Below, piece after piece: positions 45,372-56,744 of a stretch of 64,000 nt of DNA. The notes beneath the pieces are model-generated. The model made no database searches. It was not told the DNA's origin and saw only the letters and a list, made by a program, of their open reading frames with translations. Within the stretch, counting starts at the first letter, position 1, and each line of letters begins with the position of its first letter. The position numbers and the translations under genes are program-made. This DNA comes from Bradyrhizobium sp. SK17. Its GTDB lineage: Bacteria; Pseudomonadota; Alphaproteobacteria; Rhizobiales; Xanthobacteraceae. The DNA lies in assembly GCF_002831585.1 (NCBI RefSeq), contig NZ_CP025113.1:2743001-2807000 (forward strand). Direction: 5' to 3'.

Positions 45372-45468
45372 TCTTCCGTTCCGATTGAATCGGAACGGGG
45401 CTCTGGATTGTTGGACTGACGCGTTTCCTTCCCGCGAACCGCTGTCCATTTCGCGGGAAGGCGCTCTA
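45372..45468 (-). repeat. Dispersed palindromic repeat element, copy 2 (inverted)
   Basis: Reads, reversed, as the same family as 4472-4575: the palindrome ccgttccgattgaatcggaa, then ggctct, gacgcgtttccttcccgcga and a final gcgggaaggcgctct. It lies between the adhesin stop and the second ECF sigma gene, possibly as a transcript end. Confidence 0.8.
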
Positions 45469-45491
45469 AGAGGCAGGCAGGGGCTTCGAAC

Positions 45492-46034
45492 GTGGGTGAT
45501 GTCAATCAGGCCAGGCTGCGCGACCAGTTGGTGGAGAACTATGGCGGGCTCATTACAAGGCTGACGCGCCGCCTGGGATCCTCCGACTTCGCCCATGAAG
45601 CGCTGCACGAGACATTCCTGCGGCTGGATCGGGTCACGGAAGCGGAGCCGGTGCGCAGCCCGAACGACTATCTGTTTCGCATCGCTATCAATGTCGCCAA
45701 GGATCGCCACCGGGCGCAGAATTATCGCGTCGGCGTGTCCGACGTGGAAGCAATATTGGATATCTGCGATGATCAGCCCGACGCCACGAGGGTGGTCGAG
45801 GCGCGCTCGGAGATCGCAGCCTTGAAGCGCGCGTTGGCCGAGCTTCCGGAGCGGCCGCGTCGCGTGCTCGAGGGCATTTCGATCGAGGGCCGCACAGCGC
45901 ATGACGTGGCGGATCACCTGCGGGTCAGCCTTCGGACGGTCGAGAATGATCTCCGGCTGGCCTTGCGGCATTGTGCGGCCGCTCTTGGCCGCACCGTGGT
46001 CCGCCGCTCCGGTGGGCCGAGGTTGCGTCCGTGA
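45492..46034 (+). CDS. Second ECF sigma factor
   Basis: A 180-residue FecI-type sigma factor: region 2 LVENYGGLITRLTRRLGSSD, LHETFLRLDRV and LFRIAINVAKDRHRAQN; region 4 LKRALAELPERPRRVLEGIS and TAHDVADHLRVSLRTVENDL. It is clearly a paralogue of the sigma at 30812 (shared pattern LI-(D/R)...RLGSxDFAxExLHExxLRL). It starts at GTG 45492 with GGGG nine bases before. No anti-sigma gene adjoins it: the next gene is a convergent sugar-binding protein. It could respond to the same FecR or act on the adhesin promoter (inference). Confidence 0.85.
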   Translation: MGDVNQARLRDQLVENYGGLITRLTRRLGSSDFAHEALHETFLRLDRVTEAEPVRSPNDYLFRIAINVAKDRHRAQNYRVGVSDVEAILDICDDQPDATRVVEARSEIAALKRALAELPERPRRVLEGISIEGRTAHDVADHLRVSLRTVENDLRLALRHCAAALGRTVVRRSGGPRLRP

Positions 46035-46066
46035 CGGGTGGCGCAGCCTCTACCGAACCTGCGCGG

Positions 46067-46999
46067 CTACTTCAACATCGCCGCGACATTGTCCTTGGTC
46101 ACGACGTCCAGACCGGTGTGGATGATCTCCGGCACCTTCTGGCCTTTCTTGATCGCCAGCAGGGTGTCCATCGCCTTTCCGCCCATCTCGAATGGGCGCT
46201 GGCCGATCAGTGAGTTGGCATAACCCTCGTTGAGCAACTCGAGTTGCATCCTGAGGGTGTCGGCCGCGACGAGTGTGAACTTGCCGGCGTCGAGATCCTT
46301 CTTGCTCTTGCTGACGAATGCCTTGAAGCCTTCCGGCGCGAACATCGGCCAGCCGCCGACCGGGATGATCGCTGCGAGGTCTGGGGTCGCCGTGCGCAGA
46401 TCGGTCATCTGCTGTACGGCAAGCGCGGGGTCGTCGTTGCAGAAGGTCGGCGAGCCCCCGACCTCGGTCCACTTCGAGCCCTTGAGCGCCTCACGAACAC
46501 CGTCGACGCGCTCGGCCAGGTTCTCCGCGCCGGGCCCGCCCGAGATCAGCGCGTACTTGCCGCCACCAGGCCGGAGCTTGAGCAATTGCTTGCCGAGCGC
46601 GACGCCGAACTCCCTGTTGTCGGTGCCGATATAGGCAATCCGCTTCGAGCCCGGCGCGTCCGAATCGAACGTGATGACGGGAATGCCGGCCGCGGTTGCC
46701 GCCTCGATCGACTTGGTCATAGCCGCGACATCGGCGACCGAGATGGCCAGGCCGTCGACCTTCTGGGTGATGAAATCCTGGATGATCTGCGCTTGCGTCG
46801 CCGGCTCGTGCTCGACCGGACCTTTGTAGATGCATTCGACGTTGCCGAGTTCCTTGGCGCGCTTCTGGCAACCGTCGCGCGCGAAATCGAAGAACGGATT
46901 GTTCATCGCCTTGGGCACGATCACGAACTTGTAGTTCTGCGCAAATGCTGGCGTGGCCATCACGGTGAGGACAGCGGCGGCAAGGAGTGCTCTTCTCAT
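46067..46999 (-). CDS. Sugar ABC transporter substrate-binding protein (RbsB-like)
   Basis: A 310-residue periplasmic binding protein of the ribose/galactose family (peripla_BP_4). A leader ALLAAAVLTVMATPAFA is followed by FVIVPKAMNNPFFDFARDGC, DGLAISVADVAAMTKSIEAA, IPVITFDSDAPGSKRIAYIG and TDNREFGVALGKQLLKL. Typical is the T-D-N motif after the Asp-rich ligand loop. ATG 46999 has GGAGGG seven bases upstream. It is the last gene of a permease-ATPase-binding protein set read right to left (48941 to 46067) that probably imports a sugar; the specific sugar is unknown. Confidence 0.9.
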   Translation of the reverse strand: MRRALLAAAVLTVMATPAFAQNYKFVIVPKAMNNPFFDFARDGCQKRAKELGNVECIYKGPVEHEPATQAQIIQDFITQKVDGLAISVADVAAMTKSIEAATAAGIPVITFDSDAPGSKRIAYIGTDNREFGVALGKQLLKLRPGGGKYALISGGPGAENLAERVDGVREALKGSKWTEVGGSPTFCNDDPALAVQQMTDLRTATPDLAAIIPVGGWPMFAPEGFKAFVSKSKKDLDAGKFTLVAADTLRMQLELLNEGYANSLIGQRPFEMGGKAMDTLLAIKKGQKVPEIIHTGLDVVTKDNVAAMLK

Positions 47000-47094
47000 T
47001 GTACGTCCCTCCATAGCTTTTGCGTCTATCGCTTGCGGTCGGTGGCTACGGGAGGCGGATAGACGTTCATTTCGTTATCCTCCCGGGAAAATCT

Positions 47095-48176
47095 TCATGC
47101 CATGCGCGAACGGAGACGATCGACCAGCACCGCTGCGATGATGATCACGCCGACCAGGGTCTGCTGCCAATAGGAGTTGACCTGCGCGAGCACCAGCCCG
47201 TTGCGGATCACCTCGAGCAGCATGCAGCCGACGATCGCCCCGAGCGGGCCGCCGAGTCCGCCGGCGAGATTGGCACCGCCGATCACGGCGGCGGCGATGA
47301 CGTTGAGCTCGTAGGACGACGCCATGTTCGCTGGTGCAGATCCCAGCCAGCCGCAGATGATGATACCCTGCAGACCCGCTGCGAGTGCGCAGATCACATA
47401 GACCTCGATCTTGACCCGCACGACCGGAATGCCGGTCAACGCGGCCGCCTTCTCGTTGCCGCCCAGCGCAAAAACGTGACGGCCGAAGCTGGTGTGGTGC
47501 AGCACGACCGCCATCGCCACCGCGAGGATCACGAGGTAGATGAACGGCGCGGGCAGGCCGAATACGACGCCCGACGTCAGCTCGTAGAAATAATCGGTGT
47601 CGGGACCGCTCGGAAAGCTGCCGCGGCCGTTGGAGACGACGTAGCCGAGGCCGCGCACGATCGAGAGCATGCCGAGCGTGGTGACGAACGACGACAGCCC
47701 GAGCACAGCGATGCAGAAGCCGTTGACGAGGCCGACCACGAGCGCAACGCCGAGTCCCGCGAGGACCGAGACCAGCAGGATCAAGCCGGGCAGGTTGGCG
47801 ATCACGGTCTTGCCGTCGCCAGCCAGATGCACGAACCACCCGGCGCCCGGCAGGCCCAGTGTCGATATCTGCGTCATGACCATCGAGGTGATCATCGCGG
47901 AAAAGCACATCACCGAGCCCACCGAGAGGTCGATGCCGCCCGTGATGATGACGAAGGTCACGCCGAGCGTGGCGATCGCGATGAAGGAGAAGTTCTTCGC
48001 CACATTCTGGATGTTTCCTTCAGTGAGGAAATATGGGCTGGCGAAGTTCATCACCACGAACAGCGCCACCAGCGCGAGCAGGACGTAGCCGGTCTGCGAC
48101 GCCAGGAAGCCGCTCTGCCACCATTTGGTCTTGCCGACGTTGCTGAAGGTAACGGGAGATTCCACCGGCGTGGCCA

Positions 48177-48177
<1 letters not shown>
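47095..48177 (-). CDS. Sugar ABC transporter permease (RbsC-like), first system
   Basis: A 360-residue permease of the ribose/xylose type with eight to ten membrane segments. Blocks such as GVTFVIITGGIDLSVGSVMC, GLVNGFCIAVLGLSSFVTTL, ALGGNEKAAALTGIPVVRVK and IGGANLAGGLGGPLGAIVG are the family hallmarks. The ATG at 48177 shares its A with the TGA of the ATPase gene, so the two are coupled. It serves the half-size ATPase and the binding protein on either side. Confidence 0.93.
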
Positions 48178-48941
<764 letters not shown>

Positions 48942-48981
48942 GGTTGGCCTCGCTCAGGCATGCTGGCAGACCGCCGCCGGA

Positions 48982-50334
48982 TCAGAAGTGCACCAGCGTG
49001 CGCAAGCCGAGAATCCAGGCATTGTCGGTCTTCACGCCGGCCGCATTGTATCCGCGCCCGCCGGGATTGATCACGTACTGGGCGTCGAACTTGAGGTTCA
49101 TCCAGCCGGTCGCCTGCCATCCATACCAGGCTTCGATCGGAACTTCGTTGCCGCCGGCATTGGGTGTGAGGGCGGCGGAATTCACGTGGGTCGTGCCCAC
49201 CGCGAAGCCGACTTCGTCGTCCGGGCGCCATGAGAACGTTCCGGTGTGCCTGAAGCCCAGTGCGATCTGGTAGTCCTGATAGGAGGTCCGATGATCGGCG
49301 ACGGTGGTATTGAGGAAGGTGTACCAGCCCTGTGCCTTCGGGCCGTCGACGGTCAGCCGTTGCAGGATCGATTCATAGACGCCGTAGCGGCCGCGTGAAT
49401 CTCCCAGATTCTGATCCGAGACGCCACCGATGCCCGGCGCGATCGCGATGATCCCCGGCAGGCCGCCGTCGATCGTCGAGGCGCTGTCATACCAGCCGCC
49501 GAAGCGCCACGTCCCGTTCAACGGACCGCTCGGCGCCCAGACCAACTCGACCGGCACCAGCACACCCGATGCACGGCTCGAACCGGGGACGCCGGGCAGG
49601 AAATAGGTCGCGGAGTCCGACGTCGTCAAATAGTTCGGGTTGGCATCGTAGACACCGACCGACAACTGGAATTCCTTGGCGAAGTTGTAGTGGACCACAC
49701 CGGCCCATTGGCTCACCGGCCAGTTGTAGATGTAGCCACCCTGGATGTTGCCGGGCTGGCCGCCGCAGAAGGTCAGGTTGATGAATTCGCAGAGGCCGAA
49801 GAAGAAGTCCGAGCCGACCGGCAAGCGGCCGCCCTTCAGTTCGAGGCGGTCGTCGAACAGCTTCTGCGAGTAATAGAGCTCGGTCAGGCGCAGGATGCTG
49901 CCGCGGCCGAACACTTCATTGGTCAGTTGCAGGGCCGGAATGCCTGCCTCGTCGTTGAGGTTGCGGCCGAAGCGGTCGACCAGCGTCAGGCCGACCGTGC
50001 CGCCCTGGATGCCGGCAAGCTTCGCCATGTCGAACTTGGCCTGGAAGAACAACTGCCCGGCCTGCGTCGCGGTGTTCCTGTTGCCGCCCGACAGGTTGCC
50101 GACGGCTTCGTCACCCAGCGTCAGGGCAAGCGAGATGCCGCGGTCCTTGAGCTGCGTCCTGCCGAGATCGCCGAACAGATACGGCCGCGTCCAGAAATCG
50201 TCGGTCTCGGTATAAGGCACAGGCGGAGCCTTGGTGAACAGATCGGCCGCATGCGCGCCGCCGCCGCCGAACAGAGATAACAAGGCGATCCCCACGCCGC
50301 ACGCCCGCGCGGTGGCTACTGACCTAAGTGACAT
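48982..50334 (-). CDS. OprB-type carbohydrate-selective porin
   Basis: A 450-residue outer-membrane porin of the OprB family. A leader (GVGIALLSLFGGGGAHAADL) and then an alternating beta-barrel sequence: WTRPYLFGDLGRTQLKDRGI, SILRLTELYYSQKLFDDRLE, GGRLPVGSDFFFGLCEFINL, WPVSQWAGVVHYNFAKEFQL and the terminal aromatic LGLRTLVHF typical of barrel assembly. It probably lets mono- or oligosaccharides reach the two ABC importers that flank it. Start ATG 50334 has GGGAG ten bases upstream. Confidence 0.88.
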   Translation of the reverse strand: MSLRSVATARACGVGIALLSLFGGGGAHAADLFTKAPPVPYTETDDFWTRPYLFGDLGRTQLKDRGISLALTLGDEAVGNLSGGNRNTATQAGQLFFQAKFDMAKLAGIQGGTVGLTLVDRFGRNLNDEAGIPALQLTNEVFGRGSILRLTELYYSQKLFDDRLELKGGRLPVGSDFFFGLCEFINLTFCGGQPGNIQGGYIYNWPVSQWAGVVHYNFAKEFQLSVGVYDANPNYLTTSDSATYFLPGVPGSSRASGVLVPVELVWAPSGPLNGTWRFGGWYDSASTIDGGLPGIIAIAPGIGGVSDQNLGDSRGRYGVYESILQRLTVDGPKAQGWYTFLNTTVADHRTSYQDYQIALGFRHTGTFSWRPDDEVGFAVGTTHVNSAALTPNAGGNEVPIEAWYGWQATGWMNLKFDAQYVINPGGRGYNAAGVKTDNAWILGLRTLVHF

Positions 50335-50631
50335 TTTCTGCACTCCCAGCGTCCCCGGCTTTGTCGATTTTTGTGTCACGTCCCCGCCCAAAGCCCTTCA
50401 GCGTGGAACGCGCCCCGTTTGTAATTCCGATCGTTCAACTTGAGATGGAAAGTGCGGGCGCGCCAACGCCCGTCGAGACGGTGGTGAGGGGCCGTCCGCG
50501 GCTCGGCCAGACCCGCCATGCAGGGCCAACATCGACGCGAGCGCCATGCACGTGATCAATCTTGCCCAATGAACTCCTCACCACATTCCTCCCCTCAAGT
50601 CGCCGTTCTCGATCGTGGTTCCTTCGGCTTG
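50335..50631. other. Intergenic gap before the porin gene
   Basis: 297 bases between the second permease and the porin on the minus strand. A minus frame near 50560 has a good-looking GGGGAGGA start region, but it yields only about 49 residues without a family pattern; I see nothing else. A promoter for the porin and first importer may lie here. Confidence 0.4.
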
Positions 50632-51689
50632 TCATGCCTGATCGCCTGTCGTCGTCGGCAACGCAGCCGCGCCGTGCGGCGTTGCGCTTTGCAGAATTGT
50701 GCTGTCCTTCGGCTTGGGCGCGGTACGGGCGAGGCCGGCCAGCGCAGCCTTGCGCCGCCGGCGGGCCTGCAATTGCTGATCCGCCAGCACGCCGATCAAA
50801 ATCACGGTCCCCATCACCGCGAAGTTCAGCGAGTTGGGAATGCCCAGGATGTTGACGAGATTCTGCAGCACCTGCAGCAGCGCCGTCCCGAGCACGATCC
50901 CGAGGATGGAGCCCTCGCCGCCGCGTAGGCTGCAGCCACCGAGCACCGCCGCCGCGATCGCGTAGAGCTCGTAGAAATTTCCGAACGAGCTCGGCGAGAC
51001 CGAGTTGGTGTAGAAGACGAACAGCACAGTCGAAACGCCGGCGAGGCCGCCACTGATGATATAGGCGGTTGCGATCACCATGTTCGTGTTGATGCCGGAG
51101 AAGCGCGCCGCTTCCTCGTTCTTGCCCACGGCATAGAGCCAGCGTCCGTAGACCGAACGATGCAGCAGCACGCCGAGGACCAGCGCGAGGATGATCAGGA
51201 AGATGAAGGTGTTCGGGATGCCAGCGATGTTGCCGGAGGCGATGTTGCTCAGCGTGCTGGCCTCGTCGCCGTAGCCGAAGCCGCGCGTCGAATCGCTGGT
51301 GTAGTAGCGCGCGGCGCCGCGATAGATCAGCAGCCCGCACAGCGTCACGATGAAGGGCTGCATCTTCAGCCGCGTGATTAGGAAGCCCTGGATGCCGCCG
51401 AGCGCAAGCCCGCCCATCAGCACCAGCAGCAGCGCGAAGGGCCAGGGCACCTGATACGTCGTCAGCAGATCGATGAAGACGACGCCAAGCAGCGCGAACA
51501 TCGAGCCGAGCGACAGATCGATGCCTCCGGTGATGATCACGAGCCCTTCACCCAGCGCGAACACGCCGAACAGCCCGATCAGATTGGCCATGTTCAGCAG
51601 ATTCACCAACGACAGGAAGGCCGGATTGATCGCGCCCGTGATCGCGGAGATCACCACCAGCAGCAACAACAGGCCGAGTTCTTTCTTCA

Positions 51690-51693
<4 letters not shown>
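50632..51693 (-). CDS. Sugar ABC transporter permease (RbsC-like), second system
   Basis: A 353-residue permease. Family blocks: GEGLVIITGGIDLSLGSMFA, GGIQGFLITRLKMQPFIVTL, AVGKNEEAARFSGINTNMVI and AVLGGCSLRGGEGSILGIVL. The C-terminal 40 residues are a basic, then polar tail (QARRRRKAALAGLART). Its ATG-ATG start overlaps the stop of the ATPase gene, so translation is coupled. The open frame extends back to 52116 only as a shadow. Confidence 0.93.
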
Positions 51694-53216
<1,523 letters not shown>

Positions 53217-53281
53217 TCGGAATGTCCTCCTGCACGCCGCCCGGCGGCCTGCTGGCGGCCGGGCGGCGAAGCCGGCTGAAG

Positions 53282-54247
53282 TTACTTCTTCAGCAATTCC
53301 TTCAGTTGGGCGGCGAACTCAGCGACATTGGCCTTGTTGATCACCTTGGTCGGTACGATCAGCTTGGCGTCCTTCGGGATCCAGGACTTGTCGCCGTTCA
53401 GTGTCTTGATGATGTTGACGGCGGAGAGATAGCCGAACTCGTATGGCTGCTGCACGACGGTGGATTCGATCGTGCCATCCGAGATGCCGCGCAGCGTTCG
53501 CTGGTCCTCGTCGAAGCCGACGATCTTGACCTTGCCGGCCTTGCCGGCGGCCTTCACTGCGTCATAGATCAGCGGCGTCTCGTAGCTCCACAAGCCGGAC
53601 AACAATGCAATGTCGGGATATTTGACGAGCACGTTCTCCATGTTCGCCTTGGCCTTGGCAAAGTCGACCTGATCGGTGAACACGTCGACCAGCACGACCT
53701 TGGTGCCTGCGATCGATTCCTTGATGCCCTGCACCCGCTCGCGGGCATTGTCGGCATCCATCGTACCGACGAACAGCGCGATCTTGCCGCCGTTCGGCAG
53801 CGCCTTCTTGATCTCCTCGCCTGCCTGGCGGCCGGCCGCGACGTTGTCGGTGCCGATATAGGCGACACGGTTGCTCTGCGGTGCGTCGCCGTCGGTCGTG
53901 ATCAACACGGTCTTGGCCGCCACCTTGTTGAGCTGTTCGGTGGCATGCGGCGCATCGTCGACGGAGATCGAGATGCCGGCGACGCCGCGCACCAGCAGGT
54001 CGTCCAGCTCCCGCCGCTGACCCGCCGCGGTGCCTTCGTTGGTGACGATCAGTTCGATATTGTAGTCCGGATGCTCTCTCTGGGCCTTCTCGAGCCCGCG
54101 GCCGGCGATGGTCCAGAAGTCGGCCGCAACGTTGGTCACCAGCGCGATGGTCTTTTTCGGCTCCGCCTGTACCGCGCCCGTGGCGATCGCGAGCGCTGCC
54201 GCGCTGGCCAGCAGCGGCAGAATCAACTTCTTTATTGGGCCCTTCAT
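53282..54247 (-). CDS. Sugar ABC transporter substrate-binding protein, second system
   Basis: A 321-residue periplasmic binding protein of the RbsB type. Leader LILPLLASAAALAIATGAVQA, then TIALVTNVAADFWTIAGRGL, RGVAGISISVDDAPHATEQL, VLITTDGDAPQSNRVAYIGT and DNVAAGRQAGEEIKKAL. The ATG at 54247 has a strong GGGAGG site, and it is the first gene of its operon (binding protein, double ATPase, permease). The divergent ROK regulator starts 263 bases away and probably controls it. Which sugar is bound cannot be read from the sequence. Confidence 0.93.
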   Translation of the reverse strand: MKGPIKKLILPLLASAAALAIATGAVQAEPKKTIALVTNVAADFWTIAGRGLEKAQREHPDYNIELIVTNEGTAAGQRRELDDLLVRGVAGISISVDDAPHATEQLNKVAAKTVLITTDGDAPQSNRVAYIGTDNVAAGRQAGEEIKKALPNGGKIALFVGTMDADNARERVQGIKESIAGTKVVLVDVFTDQVDFAKAKANMENVLVKYPDIALLSGLWSYETPLIYDAVKAAGKAGKVKIVGFDEDQRTLRGISDGTIESTVVQQPYEFGYLSAVNIIKTLNGDKSWIPKDAKLIVPTKVINKANVAEFAAQLKELLKK

Positions 54248-54510
54248 GAGCACCTCCCTTTGGTCGCCCCATTGGGTGGGGCGATATGCGCGGCGCTTGC
54301 TACGCCTTATTTTATTCAGTTCGTGAAGAAACTAGGAAAGGGCTTGTGTTCAGTCAAGGATGCTTTTGCTGGTCTCTTCACGCACTAATAGTACACAAGG
54401 TACGATGATAGTAAATCTGGCGAGCAAAAATAGCTCTTGGTTGTGCCTTTTCGATTACACTGAGTGTCGAACACGTTGATTAACTTCATAAGACAAATTA
54501 AAGAGGCGAT
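54248..54510. promoter_or_regulatory. Divergent promoter region with candidate ROK operator
   Basis: Unusually A/T-rich for this window. It holds both promoters for the sugar-importer operon and the ROK gene. An imperfect palindrome (acta-ata-gtac-acaag-gtac-gatga-tagt, about 54384-54412) is a possible operator; this is a guess. Confidence 0.4.
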
Positions 54511-55779
54511 ATGATCGAGCAGACCGAGCCGTCGAGACGTGCTTCCGGCATTGGCCGCGGATCGAACCGCGGCCGCCTCGTCGAGATGTTGCGGCGTCAA
54601 GGGCCATTGCCGCGCGTCGAACTCGCGCGCAGCACGGGGCTGAGCTTCGCGGCCGTTTCGGCCATCACGTCGAAATTGATCGCGGACGAGGTGCTCCGTG
54701 AGGCCGAGACCGAGACGGTGTCATGGTCCGACGATAGTGACGACGAGGATGCCGACGGGCTCACTGGCCGTCGTCGTGGCCGGCCGGCAGTCCTGTTGAC
54801 CTTGAACCCGGAGTTTGGCCGCATCGTCGCGGTCTCGCTGCGCATGAACATGATCGAGACGCTGATCGCGGATTTCAGCGGCTCCGCCCTGGCGCAATCG
54901 CGACTTGAACTCCCGACACGTGCGCTCGATGCGACCGCGTTGCGTCATCTCGTGGTGGCGCAGATCGATGCCATGCTCGAGGCGACCGACACCCCGCGGC
55001 ATCGGCTGTTGGGAATCGGGATCGCGCTGCAAGGCATCGTCAACGCCGATACCGGCCGGCATCTGTGGAGTCCGGCGCTGTCGGCAACCGACGTCGATCT
55101 CGCGCAGCCGATCCGCGAGGCATTTGGGGTCGAGCCCGTGATGGCGAACGACGCGGTCGCCGTGGCGCTGGCGCTGACGGCCGCGGAGCCGGCACTGGCG
55201 CAAGGCCTCTCGGCAACGATTGTGGTCGGCCACGGTGTCGGAATGGGTGTCGTCATCGACGGTGAAGCGCGCTGGGGCGCCGACGCGGGCAGCGAGATCG
55301 GCCACGTCAAGCTGGCGTCGGACGGTCCGCAATGCCGCTGCGGTCAGCGCGGTTGCATCGAAGCCTATCTTGCCGACTACGCGCTCTATCGCGATGCCCG
55401 CACCTTTCTCGACCTGCCGCCGGCGGCGTCGCAGCAGCCTTCCGAGGCGCAGATGGCGCTGCTGCGCGAGCGCGCGCAGAGCGGCGATCCCCGGCTCGAA
55501 CAGGTATTCCAGGCCGCAGGCCGCTCGCTGGCTGAGGCGGTCGCCGCAACGATCTCGGTGCTGCGTCCGCATCACGTCGTGCTGGCGGGCCCCGGCCTGC
55601 AGGCCTTCGAGATGATGCGCCACGCCTATGAGGAGCGGCTCGAGCAAGCGGTGCTGCCGTGGCTGCTCAAGTCGACCGCGATCTATGTCCGTCCAAGCGA
55701 ATCGGCGGCGATCGTCGATGGCATGGTGCGGCGGACGCTGCGGGTCGTGGACCGAAACCACATGGAAGCCACCGACTGA
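54511..55779 (+). CDS. ROK-family transcriptional regulator (NagC/XylR type)
   Basis: A 422-residue repressor. The N-terminal winged HTH is at about 18-58 (NRGRLVEMLRRQGPLPRVEL and TGLSFAAVSAITSKLIADE). An acidic, disordered-looking insert follows at 66-86 (SWSDDSDDEDADG). The ROK sugar-sensing domain has the zinc motif EIGHVKLASDGPQCRCGQRG with H265, C275, C277 and C282, and keeps the Asp of MANDAVAVAL. It is divergent from the sugar-importer operon and followed by a dehydrogenase gene, which fits a sugar-inducible repressor of both (inference). Confidence 0.9.
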   Translation: MIEQTEPSRRASGIGRGSNRGRLVEMLRRQGPLPRVELARSTGLSFAAVSAITSKLIADEVLREAETETVSWSDDSDDEDADGLTGRRRGRPAVLLTLNPEFGRIVAVSLRMNMIETLIADFSGSALAQSRLELPTRALDATALRHLVVAQIDAMLEATDTPRHRLLGIGIALQGIVNADTGRHLWSPALSATDVDLAQPIREAFGVEPVMANDAVAVALALTAAEPALAQGLSATIVVGHGVGMGVVIDGEARWGADAGSEIGHVKLASDGPQCRCGQRGCIEAYLADYALYRDARTFLDLPPAASQQPSEAQMALLRERAQSGDPRLEQVFQAAGRSLAEAVAATISVLRPHHVVLAGPGLQAFEMMRHAYEERLEQAVLPWLLKSTAIYVRPSESAAIVDGMVRRTLRVVDRNHMEATD

Positions 55780-55858
55780 ACACCGAAAGCAGCGGTGTTT
55801 GCTTGCGCCGCGGCAACGCAACCGACGCCGCTCCGGCGCAAAAACGAGAGAATGCCAA

Positions 55859-56617
55859 ATGCAGGGCGCGATCTATCCAAGCCTCAAGGACCGGACCGTG
55901 CTGGTGACCGGCGGCGGTTCGGGCATCGGCGAGGCCATCGTCCGCCAGTTCCTTGGCCAGGGCGCGCGGGTCGGCTTCATCGACATTGATCTGACGTCCT
56001 CCGAGCAACTGCTGTCCGATCTTGGAGCACATGCCAGCGTGCATTTCGAGCACGCCGACCTCCGCGATATCGGCGCGCTCAGGCAGGCGATCGCTGCAAT
56101 CCGAGAGACGCTTGGGCCGATCACGGTCCTGGTCAACAACGCCGCGCGCGACGACCGCCATGCGATCGAGGACGTCACCCCGGAATTCTGGGACGAGCGG
56201 ATCGCCGTCAACCTGAAGCATCAGTTCTTCGCCGCCCAGGCCGTCGTACCGGACATGAAGCAGGCAGGCGGCGGTTCGATTGTCAACATCGGCTCGGTGA
56301 GCTGGGTGATCGGTCAAGGCAATATGCCTTGCTACACGACGGCCAAATCGGCGGTTCAGGGCCTGACCCGCGCGCTCGCCCGCGATCTCGGGCCGCACAA
56401 CGTACGGGTCAATTCCATCCTGCCCGGCTGGATCATGACGCAGCGGCAGCAGGATCTATGGTTGACGCCGGAAGGCGTGGCCGAGCTGATGCAGCGCCAA
56501 TGCCTCAAGCGTAAGCTGGTGCCCGACGACATCGCCAACGTCGTGTTGTTCTTCGCCGCCGCCGACAGCGGCGCCTGCACCAACCAGAACTACATCGTCG
56601 ATGGCGGCTGGGTTTGA
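55859..56617 (+). CDS. Short-chain dehydrogenase/reductase, probably sugar dehydrogenase
   Basis: A 252-residue classical SDR: NAD(P)-binding TGGGSGIG at 17-24, NNAA at 93-96, catalytic Ser in NIGSVSW (about 146), Tyr159 and Lys163 in YTTAKSAVQG, and the C-terminal NQNYIVDGGWV. The D43 following the second strand (GFIDID) favours NAD. Clustered with a sugar transporter and a ROK regulator it is likely an aldose dehydrogenase of the xylose, arabinose or fucose kind. ATG 55859 is preferred; the longer frame from 55628 overlaps the ROK gene. It follows ROK by 79 bases. Confidence 0.88.
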   Translation: MQGAIYPSLKDRTVLVTGGGSGIGEAIVRQFLGQGARVGFIDIDLTSSEQLLSDLGAHASVHFEHADLRDIGALRQAIAAIRETLGPITVLVNNAARDDRHAIEDVTPEFWDERIAVNLKHQFFAAQAVVPDMKQAGGGSIVNIGSVSWVIGQGNMPCYTTAKSAVQGLTRALARDLGPHNVRVNSILPGWIMTQRQQDLWLTPEGVAELMQRQCLKRKLVPDDIANVVLFFAAADSGACTNQNYIVDGGWV

Positions 56618-56744
56618 TCCAGCGCTCCGGAAGACCCGCGGGCGAGTTTCCGGAGATCGGACCTGAACATAAGCGGGAGCGCGACGATGATTCAACACGA
56701 TCTCGTCGCGCTTCGGCGTTTGCGGTGGAAGTCCGGTCAGGCGG

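Noticed and set aside
50430..50600. Minus-strand frame of about 49 codons after GGGGAGGA
   Set aside because: Good ribosome-like site but no organised sequence, and two other frames look equally likely; not supported.
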